Shown here one piece after another: positions 30,511 to 40,400 of a stretch of 64,000 nt of DNA. The position numbers and the translations under genes are program-made. The stretch spans positions 1,054,001 to 1,118,000 of the forward strand of contig NZ_CP122961.1 in assembly GCF_029854215.1 (NCBI RefSeq), read 5' to 3'. This DNA is from Halomonas alkaliantarctica (lineage in GTDB: Bacteria; Pseudomonadota; Gammaproteobacteria; Pseudomonadales; Halomonadaceae). Numbering within the stretch: position 1 is the stretch's first letter; each line of letters opens with the position of its first letter. Under the pieces are notes generated by a model. It was not told the DNA's origin. It did not search any database and saw only the letters and a program-made list of their open reading frames with translations.

Positions 30511-30937
30511 ATGCATCGCCAAGCCACTTCGGGTTTGTTTAAAGGAATTAATGTCCAGGTCACGATGATCTCCATCATCATGGTGACCGCCACATTGTGC
30601 TATGAAGCTTTTTTTACCGAGCATCTCGCAGATGTACTGGAGCGCATACGCAACCTAGTGAATCCTTTTCTCGAGTGGTATTGCGTCTTGCTAGTGGGGT
30701 TCTACTACTTTTTATGATTTGGCTAGGTGTTAGACACTTTAAAAACCTAAGTCTATGGGGGGCGAACAGCCAGAGTTCACCTTTTACTCCTGGATTTCAA
30801 TGCTGTTTGCTGCTGGTACTGTGGTAGGTGTTTTATGCTGGGCGGTAGCTGAGCCCATTCTGCAATTCCAGGTAAACCCCTTTATAGCTGAAGGAATGAA
30901 CCCGGAACCTGCCATTGACGGTGCGTTCTGGGCTTGA
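30511..30937 (+). pseudogene. BCCT (betaine/choline/carnitine) transporter, N-terminal relic
   Basis: Three frames together encode the start of a BCCT carrier: MHRQATSGLFKGINVQV with the first helices, then WLGVRHFKNLSL, then GGEQPEFTFYSWISMLFAAG followed by WAVAEPILQFQVNP. The last is the well-known BCCT stretch after helix 2. A stop (TGA near 30718) and a second frameshift near 30760 break it. The sequence then runs into the alcohol dehydrogenase relic. Confidence 0.8.
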
Positions 30938-31057
30938 AACGTTCGAGTCCGCTTTGCGCGTACTAAAGCCCGGCCGAACGCTATCAAGCCTTGGCGTTTA
31001 CTCCCCTTCTCCCACCAGCGCGACGGCGTATTGAAAGTGGCGCTTGAGGTCTCTTAA
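30930..31057 (+). pseudogene. Relic of alcohol dehydrogenase 3-prime end
   Basis: It is nearly identical to two parts of the intact dehydrogenase at 23044-24123: the segment at about 23802-23880, fused directly to the last 54 bases at about 24070-24123. About 190 bases in between are lost. It ends in TAA, where the intact gene ends in TGA. The high identity points to a recent duplication. Confidence 0.88.
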
Positions 31058-31093
31058 AACTCAAGCGCCACATTCAGCGGTGAGGCTGCCGAC

Positions 31094-31150
31094 GAAAAAA
31101 ACCGCTAACGAGCGCTTATACAGCGATAATTCATACACTCAATAGCGGGT
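31094..31150 (-). terminator. Possible terminator after the lipoprotein gene
   Basis: On the minus strand CCGCTA pairs with TAGCGG across a long loop, and the second arm is followed by seven T residues. The stem is short, so support is modest. Confidence 0.35.
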
Positions 31151-31177
31151 TTTCCGAATTGCTGGGACAGTCTGGAC

Positions 31178-32887
31178 TTAGTTCAATTCCAGCGAGAAAC
31201 TCATTTCAACGCCAGCATCATCCACTCTGAACCAGTACTCCATACTCTCGTAGATATCGCCGTACTGCTTGAACATTTCAATATCAGACTCGGTCAGTTC
31301 CTCCGTGGGTACTTGCTCCAGTACATCAGCCAGCGAATGATAAAACTCACCGCTCATGTGGCCATGTAGCAGCAGGTCGCGCTCTGATACAGGGGCATCC
31401 AGCTCTTCTTTTAGTGTTGCTGAGTCGCTGATGCCCGCGCCCAGCACAATGGCTGTGTCAGACATAGCGGCATAGAGCGTTGGCATATCTGGTGGTAGCA
31501 GCGTGCTTTTAATTTTCCTGGCTTCTCCACCAGGTTCAAGGCCAAGAGCCCCCAGTTCAGGTAAGAAGGTGCTTGCTGTAGAGAGCAGGCTCATAGGGTT
31601 TTGTGAGGCGAGGGCCAGGACGCCGGTGGCGATAGGGTCGCCGTTTTTCATTGCCAGGCTGTCAATACGCGCATTGAAGCCAGACAGCGAAGAACCCATC
31701 ATCTGGGTGATCGGGTTGTTGACCGTCATGTTGATCTCGTTCCAAGAGCTGTTCAAATCCTGTAGCTCATCACAGCTAAAGGGATTCTCACGCACTTCCC
31801 GAGCATACTTCTGAATAGTCTGCGTCAATACAGGCAGGTCCAGGCCCAATCCAAAGCTGGCCATTCCCCCTGCGCTGCCAAAGCCCGGAACTTGAGTGGT
31901 CAGGGCACGCAGATCGCTGACGATATCCTCATCGGTTTCCAGGATGAGGTTCATCTCCATGCGTTCGTCATTGTATTCACGCATACCCATTACCAGGCCG
32001 GGGAGGCGGCTGGTAATGCGGTCGATATCTGCCTGGCAACTGGATAGATCCAGTGGCTCAGCATCCACTGCTTCCATAAGCGCTTGAGTACCTTGATGCG
32101 TGGGCGTGCTCAGCTCATTAAACAGACGTGAGGAGAAGATCTGTCCGGCGCCGTAAGGCGTGAAGTCATGGCGCTGTTCAAGCTCTGCCAATGCACCGGT
32201 ATCATCGATATTGCTCTCGGGCAGGGTTTTACCCAACACCTGGGCGAGCAGATCGTCGCTGGCATCCTGCGGTACCATAGAAACCAGCAGTTGCTGATCG
32301 TCAATGGCCAGGATTGCTTTGATGGGACCCTCTGGCGTCAGCACCCAGTATTCGGTGCCGTTGGTGGTGGCCGTGCTCGGGTTGAGGTCTGCCTTGGTCA
32401 GGATACGCTGTAGCGTTTCGCGAAAGGCATCTTCATCGTGTAGTTCCATGCGCAGTACGGGCATCAGCCCCAGTCCGTATAAAGCGGCCTGAGGGCCCAT
32501 CTTGAGACCCAACGCATGGGCATCGTCCAATGTTTCAACGCTGTCCAGCTCTTCACCCATGGAGATTAACAGCGTCATCAACGAACGCTGCACTTCGTCT
32601 TCTATATCCGGCAGTGTCTCGCGTAGTTCATCCAGATCAGCATCAAGGCTCCCCATAGGCTGCATGCGCCGATAAAGATCAAAAGCCTCTTGCTCAGGCT
32701 TTGTTTCACGCGTAGCCATGAAATAGGGGGAGTCAGCCGGAATATATTTCAGCATGGGGGCAGTGACTGTTTTCGGCGCTTCCTGCTCTGTGGCAGTTAC
32801 CGTTGGTTCGTTATCTTCGCTGCAGGCACTTAGCGGTAAAGTGCTTAACAGGGCAAGGGATACCGCCATGGAAAGGTTGGTTTTCAT
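31178..32887 (-). CDS. Predicted lipoprotein of unknown function
   Basis: A 569-residue exported protein. A signal peptide of about 21 residues ends in the lipobox LSAC, so Cys22 should be lipidated; the residues after it (SEDNEPTV) are acidic. The mature part is acidic and rich in Leu, Glu and Asp, with no membrane segment and no motif that I recognise. Two Cys residues near 290 (SSCQAD) and 390 (FSCDEL) may form a disulfide. It is a single gene between relics and the thiC operon. The high acidity fits a periplasmic protein of a halophile. Confidence 0.65.
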   Translation of the reverse strand: MKTNLSMAVSLALLSTLPLSACSEDNEPTVTATEQEAPKTVTAPMLKYIPADSPYFMATRETKPEQEAFDLYRRMQPMGSLDADLDELRETLPDIEDEVQRSLMTLLISMGEELDSVETLDDAHALGLKMGPQAALYGLGLMPVLRMELHDEDAFRETLQRILTKADLNPSTATTNGTEYWVLTPEGPIKAILAIDDQQLLVSMVPQDASDDLLAQVLGKTLPESNIDDTGALAELEQRHDFTPYGAGQIFSSRLFNELSTPTHQGTQALMEAVDAEPLDLSSCQADIDRITSRLPGLVMGMREYNDERMEMNLILETDEDIVSDLRALTTQVPGFGSAGGMASFGLGLDLPVLTQTIQKYAREVRENPFSCDELQDLNSSWNEINMTVNNPITQMMGSSLSGFNARIDSLAMKNGDPIATGVLALASQNPMSLLSTASTFLPELGALGLEPGGEARKIKSTLLPPDMPTLYAAMSDTAIVLGAGISDSATLKEELDAPVSERDLLLHGHMSGEFYHSLADVLEQVPTEELTESDIEMFKQYGDIYESMEYWFRVDDAGVEMSFSLELN

Positions 32888-33086
32888 CTGAATTCAGTTC
32901 TTTGCAAGTTGGTGGTTTTAAATCAAGCGTGGCGAATAGGATACTCTGCAAATGAGAATCACACACGGGCAATGTATAATTAATTTAAGCTTGAATAGCA
33001 AATACGTTTCACACGTTAAGCGCAGATTCAGTCAAGGCTAACGAGAAATTGATTATTAAACGGCAAGTTTAGGCTTGGTACGCAAA

Positions 33087-33114
33087 TGGCGCCTGAGGTT
33101 TCATTCAGGCGCCA
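33087..33114 (-). terminator. Hairpin downstream of thiC
   Basis: A perfect 10-bp stem (TGGCGCCTGA / TCAGGCGCCA) with an 8-nt loop lies 34 bases past the thiC stop. The following T-run is weak, so it may be a terminator or an mRNA-stabilising hairpin. Confidence 0.55.
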
Positions 33115-33147
33115 CGGTCAGCAGCAGGGCTGTTTTATCAGATGCTT

Positions 33148-35061
<1,914 letters not shown>

Positions 35062-35064
35062 TCA

Positions 35065-35748
35065 TTAATGTGTGAGGTCTTCGTCTATTAGCTCTAGGCC
35101 CATCTGCCAGAAGTCGATTTCCAGGCGGGTGGCATCGCGGAAGATCTTGCTCAGTTCGGCAAAGCGGGCGGGAGTAACGTCGGCAAGGCGGGCATTCAGC
35201 CACTCAAGCTCCGTTTGCATGGCGGCCTGAAACTCTTCGCCTTCGTACATGGCAATCCATGCGTCATAAGGGTTTTGGCTGCCGCGCAGGGTAGAAGGTT
35301 GGTCGTTCAGCCAGTTGGCGATTTCGCCGTAGCCGACCAGACAGGGAGCCAGCGCCACATGCAAATCAAGCAAGTCGCCTCGGTTGCCGGTATCCAATAC
35401 GTATCGGGTGTAGGCAAGCGTTGCGCGGGCTTCGGGAAGCTCCTCCAGTTCTTGCTCGGAAATCCCCCACTCCTGGCAAAAGCCCACGTGCAGGCCCAGC
35501 TCCACATCCACAATGGCTTTCAGGCCTTCATGGGCTTGACGCAAATCCGCCAGGGTGGGGCTTTTGTAGGCGGCCAGCGCATAGGCGCGGGCGAAGTGGA
35601 TCAAAAACAGGTAGTCCTGCTTCAGGTAGTGGCGAAACGACGCTTCAGGCAGCGTGGCGTTGCCTAGTTGACGCACAAAATCGTGCTCAATATAGGCGCG
35701 CCAATCGTCCTGGCAGGCGGTGGTGAGATCAGTAAAGCGGTAGCCCAT
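35065..35748 (-). CDS. tenA: Aminopyrimidine aminohydrolase / thiaminase II
   Basis: Salvages the pyrimidine part of degraded thiamine by hydrolysing aminopyrimidines. The 227-residue all-helical protein has the catalytic Cys in LAPCLVGYGEIA near residue 138 and the acidic residues of the TenA pocket (DYLFLIHFARAYALA near 50; the C-terminal FWQMGLELID). ATG 35748 is chosen because it starts at the TenA homology and GGAGG lies 4 bases before it. That GGAGG is in the 3-prime arm of a hairpin (35753-35776), so translation may be gated by the upstream riboswitch. It precedes thiC with a 27-base gap. Confidence 0.93.
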   Translation of the reverse strand: MGYRFTDLTTACQDDWRAYIEHDFVRQLGNATLPEASFRHYLKQDYLFLIHFARAYALAAYKSPTLADLRQAHEGLKAIVDVELGLHVGFCQEWGISEQELEELPEARATLAYTRYVLDTGNRGDLLDLHVALAPCLVGYGEIANWLNDQPSTLRGSQNPYDAWIAMYEGEEFQAAMQTELEWLNARLADVTPARFAELSKIFRDATRLEIDFWQMGLELIDEDLTH

Positions 35749-35752
35749 GTTG

Positions 35753-35776
35753 CCTCCGGTGGTAATGATCCGGAGG
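35753..35776 (-). promoter_or_regulatory. Hairpin hiding the tenA ribosome binding site
   Basis: CCTCCGG pairs perfectly with CCGGAGG across a 10-nt loop; the second arm contains the tenA Shine-Dalgarno GGAGG. This looks like the expression platform of the TPP riboswitch, acting on translation start. Confidence 0.7.
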
Positions 35777-35846
35777 GCAGGCGGGAGAGATCGAGAAAAT
35801 GGCGCAGAGAGGTGGCGTGCAATCGTGAGAGCTAGCCATGGCCATC

Positions 35847-35986
35847 GCTTGATCCCTACGCCGGTACCCGCGCCGCTCTTAAAAAAGCTGCGCATTAGCC
35901 GGATCAGGTTCAGCGGGACCAGCGCTTGGTAGCAAAATGCACACCCTGCGCCATCTCAGCCGGATATCACCGGCACCCCGTCAAGC
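35847..35986 (-). ncRNA. TPP riboswitch (THI element)
   Basis: Leader of tenA-thiC, read on the minus strand. Stem P1 is GCTTGA / TCAAGC. The conserved GGGGTGC, P3 (GCCGG / CCGGC), GGCTGAGAT, GAACCTGATCCGG, CTAATG and GTAGGGA follow in the order of RF00059. The sensor arm between CCGG (35899-35902) and CCGG (35861-35864) holds 34 bases instead of the usual few, an insertion after CTAATG that can itself fold (CGCAGC, AAGAGCG). Thiamine diphosphate binding should lower tenA-thiC expression. Confidence 0.93.
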
Positions 35987-36194
35987 TGTTCGTTGATGGA
36001 GTGTAGGAGGCGGGTGGGGGAGATGCAAGGGGAAGGGTAATGCTGCCGAATTAGGCTTTGCTTGGTTGTGAAAAAGTGGAGTAGAGTCGTGCTAGGGTTT
36101 ACATAACTTAAATGAACTGGTCGTAAGGTTTAATAAGGTGGTGCAGCCTGCCTCATTTAAACCTATATATCTTGGATTTTATTAGGGTATCTAT

Positions 36195-36383
36195 ATGCCA
36201 ATCGTAACCGTTCAGCAGTCTCCAGGCAGAACTAAAGAGCAGCGTGAACTCTTAGTGCAGCGGATAACCGAAGCATTTTCAGAAGCATATGGAACAAGCC
36301 CCGAGGCAGTCACAATTTTTTTACAAGATTTTGACGACGAGCATTGGGCTAAAGGAGGGAAGTTACATTCTGAGCGATCTTGA
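36195..36383 (+). CDS. 4-oxalocrotonate tautomerase family protein
   Basis: A 62-residue protein of the tautomerase superfamily. Removal of the start Met exposes the catalytic proline (MPIVTVQQSPGRTKEQR); an Arg near position 11 is the expected second active-site residue. The family enolises 2-hydroxymuconate-type or related keto acids; the substrate here is unknown. AGGG lies 9 bases before the ATG. It is followed by a degenerate attC-like sequence and then the cupin gene, so it may be a cassette gene at the start of the array. Confidence 0.85.
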   Translation: MPIVTVQQSPGRTKEQRELLVQRITEAFSEAYGTSPEAVTIFLQDFDDEHWAKGGKLHSERS

Positions 36384-36394
36384 CTTCTTCCAGT

Positions 36395-36513
36395 CAATAA
36401 AAGTCGATTTCTTTAATACGCGTGACATTTTTGTTGTGCGGCGGTTTTCGTGATTACGGCGCTATGCGTTGAGTTGGTAGTTACGTTGCTCACCCCTTAG
36501 CAGTGCGTTGAAG
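36395..36513 (+). other. Degenerate attC-like site (VCR type)
   Basis: The right half (36450-36513: GTGATTACGGCGC, TAGTTACGTTGCTCACCCC, TTAGCAGTGCGTTG) aligns with the right half of the better site at 36915-37041. The left half is weak, so this is a decayed site. Confidence 0.45.
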
Positions 36514-36559
36514 CGCTCAGCATATCTGCGGGAAACAATCGGAAAGGAGTTCGGGAAAG

Positions 36560-36910
36560 GTGATACGTAATTTTTATACTTGCGATAAAGAAGTGGATGA
36601 AAATAGTCATGATGGCGAAGGATCAATAGACATCTATCGTGCGTTCAGGCGTAAAGATTTTGATGGTGCATGGGATTTCGCTATTCGTGTTGTCATGCCA
36701 GCGGGCAGCTCCATGGGCGAGCATACTCATGGAGATGATGAAGAAATGTATATCATTTTGAAAGGTGAAGGCACTATGACCATTGAAGGTGAGGAAAGAA
36801 AAGTGGCTTCAGGAGATATGATAGTTAATAAACGTTTTGGCACCCATGGTTTGGTTAATACCTCGGACAGTGAAATTGAGTTGCTAATCATTCAAGCAAG
36901 CCTAAAGTAA
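36560..36910 (+). CDS. Cupin domain protein
   Basis: A 116-residue single-domain cupin. The metal-binding motif 1 is at GSSMGEHTHGDDEEMYIILKG (two His and a Glu, about residues 51-71) and motif 2 at GDMIVNKRFGTHG (His near 96). Many such proteins are sugar isomerases, dioxygenase-like enzymes or ligand sensors; nothing here decides between them. The start is GTG 36560, with GGAG 10 bases upstream. It lies between two VCR-like attC sites, so it is probably an integron cassette gene. Confidence 0.82.
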   Translation: MIRNFYTCDKEVDENSHDGEGSIDIYRAFRRKDFDGAWDFAIRVVMPAGSSMGEHTHGDDEEMYIILKGEGTMTIEGEERKVASGDMIVNKRFGTHGLVNTSDSEIELLIIQASLK

Positions 36911-36914
36911 ATCA

Positions 36915-37041
36915 CCATAACAAGGCGTTTAAGGCAGGTTCCCAACGCTTGGGGTTCTCAGCCCAAGGTTGGGTTTTGTGTTTACGGTGCAGTAGCTGAG
37001 GTATAGGTGGTAGCGTTGCTCACTACTTAACGTGGCTTTAG
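36915..37041 (+). other. attC site, long VCR-like type
   Basis: 127 bases starting at CCATAAC. The first stretch AAGGCGTTTAAG is followed by the VCR-typical CCCAACGCTTGG, TTGGGTTTTGTGTTTACGG and GTAGCGTTGCTCACTACTTAACG. It ends GCTTTAG, where GTTTRR-like GTTRRRY is expected, so the crossover core is mutated. It starts 5 bases past the cupin stop, the normal place for a cassette recombination site. Confidence 0.75.
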
Positions 37042-37151
37042 ACATCACGAGGATACGTTATGACTCTTGAAAGATATGCCCACTAGCTGGTTGTGGCACA
37101 TGTTCTTCTTCGTGATTATGCCTTCATACGCGACGGCGTCGATGGGAGCGC

Positions 37152-37583
37152 TCAGGGACGGTAATTGGTCACACCGACGCCGGTGTCCAGGTCGATGGGT
37201 ACCGACACGTGGTCGTGAATCATCAGCCATTGGCCATCCAGCTTCCGCAAACCGATGGTCTCACGGGTCCACAGATCGATCTTGTTGCCGGCCACAGAAC
37301 CAATGAAGCGGGTGAAGCCGGTGGTGAAGGCGACATCGCCGGAACAATGAATCTTCATGTCCTTGAACTCGAATACGGGGTCTTCGTCGAACATCTCGAA
37401 GAAGGTGATCCAATTTTGGCGGAAGGACTCCCAGCCTTCAAAGCAGAAGGGTGGCATTACATCGAAGCCGAGATACTCTTCTCCTGGGTAATAGGTGGCC
37501 ATCGTTCGGTCAAGATCGCGTGACTGCACTGCAGCTTTCCATTCTGCGCGCAACGCGCGAATCTGTCTCTCATCATGGTTCAT
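37152..37583 (-). CDS. NTF2-like (SnoaL/DUF4440 type) protein
   Basis: A 143-residue protein with the cone-shaped NTF2 fold pattern: an N-terminal helix with RALRAEWKAAVQSRDLDRTMATYY, a small-molecule pocket, and a final sheet ending WTRETIGLRKLDGQWLMIHDH. Relatives include ketosteroid isomerases, polyketide cyclases and unknown enzymes. It lies 101 bases behind the methyltransferase gene on the same strand and probably belongs to the same module, with substrates unknown. Confidence 0.75.
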   Translation of the reverse strand: MNHDERQIRALRAEWKAAVQSRDLDRTMATYYPGEEYLGFDVMPPFCFEGWESFRQNWITFFEMFDEDPVFEFKDMKIHCSGDVAFTTGFTRFIGSVAGNKIDLWTRETIGLRKLDGQWLMIHDHVSVPIDLDTGVGVTNYRP

Positions 37584-37684
37584 GGGTCGGTTCCTGGGTT
37601 GGTTGAGAAAGTGAACATGTTGACGTGTGTCAGTGTCAGGGCATTGTCAACAGAGGATTGAGGCGAATCCCGGTGAGATCCGCG

Positions 37685-38269
37685 TCAAGTCGAGCCGCCG
37701 TTCTTGCGTATCAGCGACGTGGCTCCATTTTCGATATGGCCATCGATATGCCAGCGTTCGGCGTACGCGAACTCGGCGTCGAGCAGGCGCTGATTGGCAC
37801 CCTGTGCAAGACACAGGTTGCCGCAGATGAGCAGTCCATTCGGCTTGAGCCGTTCGTACAGGTGCTCGATGAGCGACAGCGATGGGGCAAGACCATCGAA
37901 GAATGCGAGATCGTAAGGGCCGGGCAGATCAGCGAGAACGTCGAAAAAATCGCCGTGGTGAACGCGGACCCGTTCTGCGAATCCAGCGGCCTCAAGGTTC
38001 TCACGAGCTAAAGCCACGTGACAGGGATCGCGCTCGATGGTATCTACCTGAGTACGATCTTCTGCACTTGCCAGCAGGCAAGCGGTATAGCCGATCGCTG
38101 TACCCAGCTCGAGAATACGCTCGGGGCGCTCTGCTCTTGCCAATGCCAAAAGTCCAGCGCCGTCCTCGAACACATAGGCATTGCAACCGTGACGCTGACG
38201 ATGCTCATCGGTTTCAGCCCGCAAGGCTTCGAAGCGAGCAGCATCGGATTCGACATTCGCAGCCTTCAT
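37685..38269 (-). CDS. O-methyltransferase-like SAM-dependent methyltransferase
   Basis: A 194-residue class I methyltransferase. The SAM-binding motif ILELGTAIGYTACLLA is near residue 72, the acidic loop end is TIERDP near 95, and FFDGLAPS near 138 marks the substrate side. It most resembles catechol/caffeoyl-CoA O-methyltransferase-like proteins. ATG 38269 overlaps the hydrolase stop by four bases (ATGA), so the two genes are coupled; a longer frame to 38338 would overlap the hydrolase by 70 bases and is not favoured. Confidence 0.8.
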   Translation of the reverse strand: MKAANVESDAARFEALRAETDEHRQRHGCNAYVFEDGAGLLALARAERPERILELGTAIGYTACLLASAEDRTQVDTIERDPCHVALARENLEAAGFAERVRVHHGDFFDVLADLPGPYDLAFFDGLAPSLSLIEHLYERLKPNGLLICGNLCLAQGANQRLLDAEFAYAERWHIDGHIENGATSLIRKNGGST

Positions 38270-39195
38270 GTCATGTACCTGTTGAGCCAGTTGAGCATCG
38301 GCTCGGGGCGGCGCTGGAACTCCAGGTAGCCATCCCACCGGGCCTTGGTGCCGTGTATCCAGTGCAGCGACTTCTCTTCAATCGGAAGCGAGTCGAAGGT
38401 GGCTTGGACATCGGCGGGGGTGGTCATCAGGTCGTCGTGCACCTGATATATGAATGTCGGCGTGTGAACGCTGCGCGCCCAGTCGTTGGGCGACATCTGG
38501 TCGAAGGTGAAACTGGAGGCGAGTTGCACCTCGCGTTCTAGCGTATCGAGGTGATTGACTAGATTCATCATTTCCAATTCGCGACGCATGACCGAGCTGA
38601 TCGACAGCGGCTGACAGAGCACCAGGCAGCGCACTTTGTCGAATTCCTGCGGTTCGGTATGGATCGCGAAGAGCGTCGCGTTGGCGCCGTTGCAGCGCGA
38701 AAACAGCCCTACTGTCACGCCTTCGAGATCGGCCCGCGAGCGCACGTAGCGCAGTGAGCCGATCACGTCGCGCGCCTCGAATCGACCACCGCTATTGAGT
38801 CCGCCATTGGCAGATCCGCTCAACCCGAAGTTGCGCTCATCGTAGGTGAGCACGTGATAACCTGCCTCGTGAAGTATGCGATAGTCGGCCACATAATCGA
38901 CTTCAAAGATGTTACCGCCGGCGGCGCCGAAGGATCGCCACGGTTCCAAGTGGCTGGCCAGGCCATAGCGGTTGAACGTCAGTGGATGATTGACGATGAC
39001 GAGTCGACGAGAGTCGGGGCAAGGGATGTACCATGCTTCGAGGGGCACCCCATCCTGTGACGGAAAGGTCACATTCTCGAAGGCAAGTCCCTCATCTGCC
39101 GGTGTCCTGAGCACGGGTGAGCGCCCGGGCTGACTCCACCCCTTGGCCATGGCCTTCAGGGTCTGAGTGATGTCGTCTTCTGGCTGTGGCTGCAT
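38266..39195 (-). CDS. Alpha/beta hydrolase with a cysteine at the nucleophile position
   Basis: A 309-residue alpha/beta hydrolase fold. VIVNHPLTFNRYG forms the oxyanion side, YDERNFGLSGS precedes the elbow, and the nucleophile elbow reads GLFSRCNGANAT near residue 165. There Cys replaces the usual Ser of GxSxG, as in dienelactone hydrolase. An Asp (YQVHDDLMTTP) and a His (HWIHGTKARWDGY) stand in the expected later positions. It leads a minus-strand module with the methyltransferase and NTF2-like genes and is divergent from a LysR gene that likely controls it. Confidence 0.78.
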   Translation of the reverse strand: MQPQPEDDITQTLKAMAKGWSQPGRSPVLRTPADEGLAFENVTFPSQDGVPLEAWYIPCPDSRRLVIVNHPLTFNRYGLASHLEPWRSFGAAGGNIFEVDYVADYRILHEAGYHVLTYDERNFGLSGSANGGLNSGGRFEARDVIGSLRYVRSRADLEGVTVGLFSRCNGANATLFAIHTEPQEFDKVRCLVLCQPLSISSVMRRELEMMNLVNHLDTLEREVQLASSFTFDQMSPNDWARSVHTPTFIYQVHDDLMTTPADVQATFDSLPIEEKSLHWIHGTKARWDGYLEFQRRPEPMLNWLNRYMT

Positions 39196-39297
39196 GAACT
39201 CGATCCTCTGGTGCGTTTCAGGGCGATGCCATGTTGTCTGCGATTAATTTAGCCAGAGGTCTTGCATTCTGGGAATGACGAATTACGGTAGAGCACC

Positions 39298-40233
39298 ATG
39301 CAAAAAGTGAATGATCACGCGACAGGCCACCTTCATTTACGTTCACTGCGTTTTCTGGCGCAGGTACTGAGTCTGCGTAGCGTGACGCGCGCTGGCGAGA
39401 CGATGGGGTTGAGCCAACCCGCCGCAAGCCGGCTGCTGGCGCAGCTGCGTCGTGCGTTGGGAGACGACCCACTGTTGGTGCGTACTCAGGGCGGTGGTTA
39501 CGTGCGCACCGCGCGCGCAGAGGCTTTGATGTCGCAACTGGCCGAGGTGATCGCCGCAGAAGACCGCTTGTTTCAGCCGCCGAGCTTCGACCCCTCATCC
39601 TCGGAGCGTGTCCTGCGAGTGGCAACGACCGACTATGGCGCGGCAGTCGTGATTAGGGAGTTTGCGCGTGTAACCGCCTGCGAAGCGCCGGGCGTATCGC
39701 TGGATTTACGCGCTTGGGAGAGTAAAACGCTGGTCGAATTGGAGGAGGGCAGACTCGACTTCGCGCTCTATACCGATGAGGCAGTGCCGCCAGGATTCCA
39801 TCACGAGAGTCTGTTCACCGAACGCTTCGCCTGCGTCGTGCGGCACGATCATCCGGTTTTGGCGCATCGAGACGGCGACGGCCACATTGCGCCGTCACGA
39901 CTCGCCGAGTTGCCCCGAGTGGTTCTGCTCTACCCCGAAGGCAGTGCCACAGCGATCGACGACCCGTTGGCACTCCATGGCCGAGCACGAGGTCCGGGGG
40001 ATACCATAACGCCATATTTTCTTTCCAGCCCGCTGCTCATCGGTCAGTCCGAACGCGTGCTTTGTCTGCCCCGGCGGGCGGCGGAACTCGTTGCGCCGTT
40101 GGCAGATCTCGCCGTGATCGATTTCCCGCAGGCGGGCGAGATCCATTACTGCGTGATTTGGCACGGACGGGCGGCACGGGACCCGGCTATTGCGTGGGCA
40201 ACAGAATGTCTTCGACGAGCGACGGGGCGTTGA
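39298..40233 (+). CDS. LysR-family transcriptional regulator
   Basis: A 311-residue LysR-type regulator. The helix-turn-helix is at about 17-55 (QVLSLRSVTRAGETMGLSQP, then AASRLLAQLRRAL). A substrate-binding domain of two Rossmann-like halves follows from about 100 (RVLRVATTDYGAAVVIREF), with DFALYTDEAVPPGF near 155. It is divergent from the hydrolase gene with about 100 bases between, the usual geometry for control of the neighbour operon by a ligand made or used there. Confidence 0.9.
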   Translation: MQKVNDHATGHLHLRSLRFLAQVLSLRSVTRAGETMGLSQPAASRLLAQLRRALGDDPLLVRTQGGGYVRTARAEALMSQLAEVIAAEDRLFQPPSFDPSSSERVLRVATTDYGAAVVIREFARVTACEAPGVSLDLRAWESKTLVELEEGRLDFALYTDEAVPPGFHHESLFTERFACVVRHDHPVLAHRDGDGHIAPSRLAELPRVVLLYPEGSATAIDDPLALHGRARGPGDTITPYFLSSPLLIGQSERVLCLPRRAAELVAPLADLAVIDFPQAGEIHYCVIWHGRAARDPAIAWATECLRRATGR

Positions 40234-40400
40234 ACGAACCTGGCCACGCCGGGGCCTGTCAGTTGCGGCCGATGCGTCGATCAGTACATCTTCGGTGATC
40301 CGGGGGCGGTATATGTAATTCGCGCTACGGGCCGAAAAGCCTTGGACTGATCGCATCCCGGAAGCATTAGTTAAATATACTGTCCACTGATATTGCCGAA

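Noticed and set aside
30400..30624. 74-codon minus-strand frame in the region of the BCCT relic
   Set aside because: It is antisense to the transporter remnant and has no start signal or known motif.
36091..36188. Possible further attC before the tautomerase gene (GCTAGGG, ACATAAC, inverted TTAAATGA / TCATTTAA, ATTAGGG)
   Set aside because: The cores are too far from consensus and the order does not fit one site; kept out for lack of support.
37060..37131. Short frame after the VCR-like site (MPTSWLWHMFFFVIMPSYATAS) as a gene
   Set aside because: Too short, broken by the neighbouring minus-strand gene, and no family can be named; at most a cut cassette start.
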